Source of the DNA: Sporomusa sphaeroides DSM 2875
GTDB taxonomy: Bacteria; Bacillota; Negativicutes; Sporomusales; Sporomusaceae
Assembly: GCF_001941975.2 (NCBI RefSeq)
Contig: NZ_CP146991.1
Span: 1,117,501 to 1,181,500, forward strand
Direction of reading: 5' to 3'
DNA: 64,000 nucleotides
Part shown: positions 60,391-64,000 of the stretch, piece after piece
Position numbering within the stretch: position 1 is the first letter of the stretch
How the letters are laid out: every line of letters starts with the position of its first letter
The notes under the pieces: model-generated
What the model was told of the DNA's origin: nothing
Database searches by the model: none
Seen by the model: only the letters and a program-made list of their open reading frames with translations
Position numbers and translations under genes: made by a program

Positions 60391-61494
60391 ATGATGTATT
60401 TGAAAAAATGTTCCTTTGTTTTGGTTTTTATGCTTATTGTTGCACTTGCTTTGGCCGGGTGTGCGAACCAGACCGCAGGAACACTGTCGCAGGAAAAGAC
60501 ACCAAAACAAACCGAAATTACTTTTTTGGACCAAAATGACCGCAAAGTCACTGTAAAAGCCCCTGTCAAGAGGATTGTAGTCCTGCAGCATCATTCTCTG
60601 GACATTTTAGCCATGCTTGGTGCCCAGGATCAGGTGGTGGGCGTGGTATCCAAGTGGGACAGCCTGTTGGGCAAATATATAACAGATGTTTTCCCGGGAA
60701 TAGAAGCCTTGCCGACGCCGGGGTCGCTGGAAGACTGCAATGTGGAAGAGGTCGCCAAGCTGAATCCCGACCTGGTAATTGTCGCTGCGCAGTTTAAGAA
60801 GGAATATATCCAACAATTGGAGAACTTGGGCATCCCGGTCATGACCGTTACCCTGCGCGGAGAAGGCAAGCAGAAAGAGGCGCAGAATCCGGAGTTGGCC
60901 AATGCCGATGTTGCTTATACGAGAGGTTGTGAGTGGGCCGTCAGGAAGCTGGGGGAAGTCACTGGCAAAACGGACAAGGCCGTTAAGATATGGGATTTCG
61001 CTGTGGCCAACAGAACATATGTGGAGGACCAGCTGAAAAATATGTCCGGCGATCAGAAGGTACGTGTCTTTATTGCCAATGAAAACAATATGACCTATGG
61101 TTCGGACAAGTATGTCGGCTGCCAGCTGGAACGAGCGGGGGCGGTCAACGTCGCTGCGGCAGAGATTAAAGGCTATAAGGAAGTAAGCTTTGAAAAAGTT
61201 GCGCAGTGGAATCCGGATGTCATTGTGGTTCAGGACCGGTACAAAAGTGTTTATGACAGCATTCTGGCCGACGCTAAATGGCAGGACATTAAGGCGGTCA
61301 GAGAAAACAGGGTGATTCTCGCCCCATACTGGACCAAGCCCTGGGGAAATCCGGGACCGGATTCCATTGCCCTGGGTGAGCTGTGGCTGGCGTATCAATT
61401 CTATCCTGATCAAATTAAACGGGATATTGTAGAAGTCAAGGCCAAGGAGTTTTACAAAGAAATTTACGGAATCAATTTTACGGGAACGATATAA
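60391..61494 (+). CDS. FecB-type metal-chelate binding lipoprotein, set 2
   Basis: The 367-residue protein has a lipobox (LAGC) and a class III binding fold: RKVTVKAPVKRIVVLQHHSLDILAML, VEEVAKLNPDLVIVAAQF and FEKVAQWNPDVIVVQDRYK. It ends with APYWTKPWGNPGPDSIALGELWLAYQFYP, a pattern seen in iron, cobalt or molybdate-type members. AAAGGAGAG precedes the ATG. It starts the second import set. Confidence 0.88.
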   Translation: MMYLKKCSFVLVFMLIVALALAGCANQTAGTLSQEKTPKQTEITFLDQNDRKVTVKAPVKRIVVLQHHSLDILAMLGAQDQVVGVVSKWDSLLGKYITDVFPGIEALPTPGSLEDCNVEEVAKLNPDLVIVAAQFKKEYIQQLENLGIPVMTVTLRGEGKQKEAQNPELANADVAYTRGCEWAVRKLGEVTGKTDKAVKIWDFAVANRTYVEDQLKNMSGDQKVRVFIANENNMTYGSDKYVGCQLERAGAVNVAAAEIKGYKEVSFEKVAQWNPDVIVVQDRYKSVYDSILADAKWQDIKAVRENRVILAPYWTKPWGNPGPDSIALGELWLAYQFYPDQIKRDIVEVKAKEFYKEIYGINFTGTI

Positions 61495-61515
61495 ATTGAA
61501 GCGGTAAAGGCGCGC

Positions 61516-62541
61516 ATGGATAAAAAAGTCGGAAATATAACTCTTGGGGTTGTCTTGATTCTGCTGCCGGTCGTTTTGTTTATCGCATCATTAATGTTAG
61601 GGCCATATCCTATTGGCCCTTTCGACGTTGTTAAGATTGTTCTCGACAACTTCCTCGGCACGGGTTATGTAGACAATCCTCTTGCTGAGAACATGATCTG
61701 GAAGGTCCGAATGCCCAGAATTCTGGGGGCCGTTCTGGTCGGGGCAGCATTATCTGTGGCCGGAGCCGTTTTCCAGGGGCTTTTCCGAAATCCGCTGGCT
61801 TCTCCTTACACGTTGGGTGTATCTAACGGTGCGGGTTTCGGTGCCGCTCTGGCCATTCTTTTGTCCTCCGGGGCGGGGCTGAACGTCTTTTTTGTTCAGC
61901 TTTCTGCGCTGGCTTTCGGGCTGATTTCCATCGGCATTACCTTTCTGTTGGCTGCCAAGGCCAGAAGATCAACGGTCACCCTGGTATTATCAGGCATGCT
62001 GGTGGGCGCTTTGTTTTCGTCCCTGGTGGCATTGATCAAATATGTGGCCGATCCGTATGAACAGCTGCCACAAATCGTCTTCTGGCTGATGGGAACCCTG
62101 TCGGGCGTGACGTATGAGAAGCTGGCGATGATCCTGCCACTCTACCTTCCGGCGATGACGGTCATTTTCCTGATGCGCTGGCGAATCAACATCCTGAGCA
62201 TGGGGGATCAGGAGGCGAGATCCTACGGTGTGGATGTCAAAAAAAACAGGACCGTTGTCATCCTGGCTTGCTCCGTCCTGACCGCGCTGGTGGTATCCCT
62301 GGCAGGGGTAATCGGCTGGGTCGGCATTGTGATTCCGCATCTGGCCAGGATTATTGCGGGGCATGACTTCCGTAAACTGGTGCCGGTCAGCCTGTCGCTG
62401 GGAATCTGCTATGTATTGTTGATCGATGATATTTGCCGGAATGTAACGGCGGCGGAGATTCCGCTGGGAGTGGTAACAGGGATTATTGGTACACCGGTCT
62501 TTATCTATTTTATTTATAAAGGCAAGGTGAGATGGGAATGA
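61516..62541 (+). CDS. FecCD-type ABC permease, set 2
   Basis: The 341-residue protein has about ten membrane helices with VRMPRILGAVLVGAALSVAGAVFQGLFRNPLASPYTLG, EARSYGVDV and GWVGIVIPHLARII. It is homologous to the set 1 permease but diverged. Its last codons overlap the ATPase gene. Confidence 0.92.
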   Translation: MDKKVGNITLGVVLILLPVVLFIASLMLGPYPIGPFDVVKIVLDNFLGTGYVDNPLAENMIWKVRMPRILGAVLVGAALSVAGAVFQGLFRNPLASPYTLGVSNGAGFGAALAILLSSGAGLNVFFVQLSALAFGLISIGITFLLAAKARRSTVTLVLSGMLVGALFSSLVALIKYVADPYEQLPQIVFWLMGTLSGVTYEKLAMILPLYLPAMTVIFLMRWRINILSMGDQEARSYGVDVKKNRTVVILACSVLTALVVSLAGVIGWVGIVIPHLARIIAGHDFRKLVPVSLSLGICYVLLIDDICRNVTAAEIPLGVVTGIIGTPVFIYFIYKGKVRWE

Positions 62542-63323
62542 AGCTGGAGGTACGGAACCTGACCTTTTCCTATGACGGTAGCAGAAAGATTTTTGAAGAT
62601 ATCTCTTTTCAATATCACTCACCCCGGGTTTTCTGTATCCTGGGACCCAATGGAACAGGAAAAAGCACCTTGCTGCGGTGTATGATCAATGAATTGAGAG
62701 CTCAAAGCGGCAGCGTCTTTATTAATGATGCACAAGCCGGCGCGTACAATGCCCGGGAGCTGGCCAGGATTATTGCCTATATCCCGCAGAATCACTACCC
62801 TGCGTTTCCGTTTCCGGTCCTCGATATTGTCATGATGGGGCGGATTTCCCGGATGGGGTACCTGGCCAATCCGGGGAAAATGGAAAGAAAAATTGCTATG
62901 GAAAAGCTGGAATTCCTCCAGATCGGACACTTGAAAGACAAACCGTATACGGACATATCCGGCGGAGAGCGGCAGTTGGTGATGCTTGCCTCCGCGCTGG
63001 CCCAGGAACCCGATCTCCTGATTCTCGACGAACCCACAGCCCATCTCGATTTTGGCAACCAGTATCGTTTTATCCAACTTGTTAAGCGGCTTGCAGCGAA
63101 TGGAACGGGCGTTTTAATGACTACGCATTTTCCGGACCATCCCTTGGAATTAAACAGCCTTACGGCGATTCTGAAAGACGGGAAAATGATTGGAATCGGC
63201 AATTCGGAGGAGTTGCTTACAGACCGGAACCTGACGGATTTATATAATATCCGGGTCAGTGTGGAAAGCGTTGGCAGGAAAAGAATTTGTGTGCCGGGAG
63301 GGTTTCATGAAGAATGTATCTGA
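62538..63323 (+). CDS. FecE-type ABC ATPase, set 2
   Basis: The ~261-residue protein has Walker A GPNGTGKST, YIPQNHYPAFPFPVLDIVMMGR, signature ISGGERQLVMLASAL and Walker B LLILDEPTAHLD. It energises the set 2 permease. The ATG at 62538 has a better-spaced AGGTGAGA than the ATG at 62532. Its 3' end overlaps the methyltransferase start. Confidence 0.9.
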   Translation: MKLEVRNLTFSYDGSRKIFEDISFQYHSPRVFCILGPNGTGKSTLLRCMINELRAQSGSVFINDAQAGAYNARELARIIAYIPQNHYPAFPFPVLDIVMMGRISRMGYLANPGKMERKIAMEKLEFLQIGHLKDKPYTDISGGERQLVMLASALAQEPDLLILDEPTAHLDFGNQYRFIQLVKRLAANGTGVLMTTHFPDHPLELNSLTAILKDGKMIGIGNSEELLTDRNLTDLYNIRVSVESVGRKRICVPGGFHEECI

Positions 63324-64000
63324 GCGTTCAAATGCTTACTGGTCAGGCAGAGCGCCGGAGTTCAGCGCTCTGCGGATGAATGAATTCGCGTCGGTCGCGC
63401 GGCAATCGTATGAAGATTTCCTGCTGGAATTTCTGCCGGCGAAGCAGGAACCGCTGGAAGCGCTGGATATCGGAACCGGCGCGGGATTTTTTGCGTTGAT
63501 TCTGCAAAAACTGGGATGCCGGGTAACGGCAGTGGATTTTTCCCCGGAAATGCTGGCGCAAGCCCGGAAAAACGCTACAGAAAGAGGGGGAAATGGAATT
63601 GATTTCAGACAAATGGATGCGCAGAACCTGACATTTGCGGACAATTCTTTTGATTTTGTTATTACCCGGAATGTAATGTGGATTGTCGAAGACGCTCAAA
63701 GGATGTATTTCCATATGCACCGGGTTTTAAGGCCGGGGGGAATCCTGCTGAATCTGGACGCCAATTACGGAAAGGCCTTTCGGGAAGCGGACCAAAACAA
63801 GGAAACGCCCACCCATCCGACCCAGACACTGGAGCAGCTGAGGGAGAGAAACGAGATTGCCGGAGCCTGTCAGATCGCATGGGAAAAGCGTCCCGGCTGG
63901 GACGTAGCGGTGCTGAGTGAATTAGGCGTACGTCATATCCGGATCGAGCCTGATCTGGACAGGAGACTTGGGCTGGCAGAAGTAAACCGGCCATACAGCA
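63307..64000 (+). CDS. Class I SAM-dependent methyltransferase (partial, cut by window end)
   Basis: From the ATG at 63307 (GGAGGG upstream, overlapping the ATPase end by 17 bases) the frame stays open to the window edge, giving at least 231 residues. It has motif I LDIGTGAGFFAL (about residue 54), acidic VDFSPEML, the FDFVITRNVMWIV stretch and RVLRPGGILLNLD. This is a Rossmann methyltransferase of the Methyltransf_11 type. Such genes often close metal-chelate uptake clusters and might modify an imported ligand or make a metallophore. The C-terminus is not seen. Confidence 0.85.
   Translation, partial: MKNVSERSNAYWSGRAPEFSALRMNEFASVARQSYEDFLLEFLPAKQEPLEALDIGTGAGFFALILQKLGCRVTAVDFSPEMLAQARKNATERGGNGIDFRQMDAQNLTFADNSFDFVITRNVMWIVEDAQRMYFHMHRVLRPGGILLNLDANYGKAFREADQNKETPTHPTQTLEQLRERNEIAGACQIAWEKRPGWDVAVLSELGVRHIRIEPDLDRRLGLAEVNRPYS

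Noticed and set aside
60607-61413. 268-residue open frame on the minus strand
   Set aside because: It is antisense to the set 2 binding lipoprotein, whose signal peptide, RBS and motifs are clear.

Overview
The window most likely comes from a diderm Firmicute of the Negativicutes (Sporomusa/Pelosinus-like). Firmicute-type regulation is present: a SAM-I riboswitch, a ykkC-class riboswitch, CsoR, and many attenuators with intrinsic terminators. These sit beside an outer-membrane transport set (TonB, ExbB, ExbD and a TonB-dependent receptor). I saw no rRNA, tRNA, CRISPR array, prophage or intact insertion sequence. This assignment is inferred from gene content only.

Layout. 1-3.6 kb: tandem 2-hydroxyacyl-CoA dehydratase-like proteins flanked by two related substrate-binding lipoproteins. 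3.9-14.6 kb: mixed housekeeping and regulatory genes (diguanylate cyclase, flavodoxin-type reductase, Crp/Fnr and WYL regulators, a ykkC-class riboswitch on a HAD-Nudix fusion, CheX proteins, MurI). 14.8-44.9 kb: a sulfur and nitrogenase-like region. It holds a SsuCBA/TauCBA-type ABC transporter, an MFS carrier, two nitrogenase component-1-like subunits, an old-yellow-enzyme homologue, a DUF364 protein, a CoA-disulfide reductase-rhodanese, a MOSC protein, a CDF exporter, a double E1-like (ThiF) protein, an FtsX-type ABC exporter, a PatB-like C-S lyase, NifH, NifB, two CysK, a MetB-like enzyme under SAM-I control, HydE, two small DUF2292 repeat proteins and a branched-chain amino acid-type binding protein. 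45-48.2 kb: csoR-copA-copZ. 48.4-49.7 kb: a secreted phosphoesterase. 50-64 kb: a large metal or metallophore uptake cluster with a GTPase, an unusual ABC ATPase, two DUF364 proteins, TonB/ExbBD, a receptor, two FecBCD/E-type importers and a methyltransferase cut by the window end.

The most interesting signal is not a gene. At least seven transcription units in the sulfur region begin with a short leader of one common design: YTGA, a small hairpin of variable sequence, AGG, then an intrinsic terminator whose 5' strand starts at that AGG. The flanking bases also pair and covary, so a small helix with a GA/A internal loop competes with each terminator. The controlled genes are the sulfonate-type ABC transporter, the nitrogenase-like pair, nifH-nifB, both cysK genes, the PatB-like lyase and an FtsX-type exporter. 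This looks like one attenuation regulon uniting sulfur acquisition with the nitrogenase-like enzyme. I cannot assign it to a riboswitch or antiterminator family that I know.

The nitrogenase-like system has NifH, full-length NifB and a D-like subunit that keeps the equivalents of the P-cluster cysteines and of FeMo-co ligand Cys275, but has Gln where His442 would be. NifE and NifN are absent. With the sulfur context, a C-S bond reductase related to methylthio-alkane reductase is a reasonable hypothesis; true nitrogen fixation is less likely.
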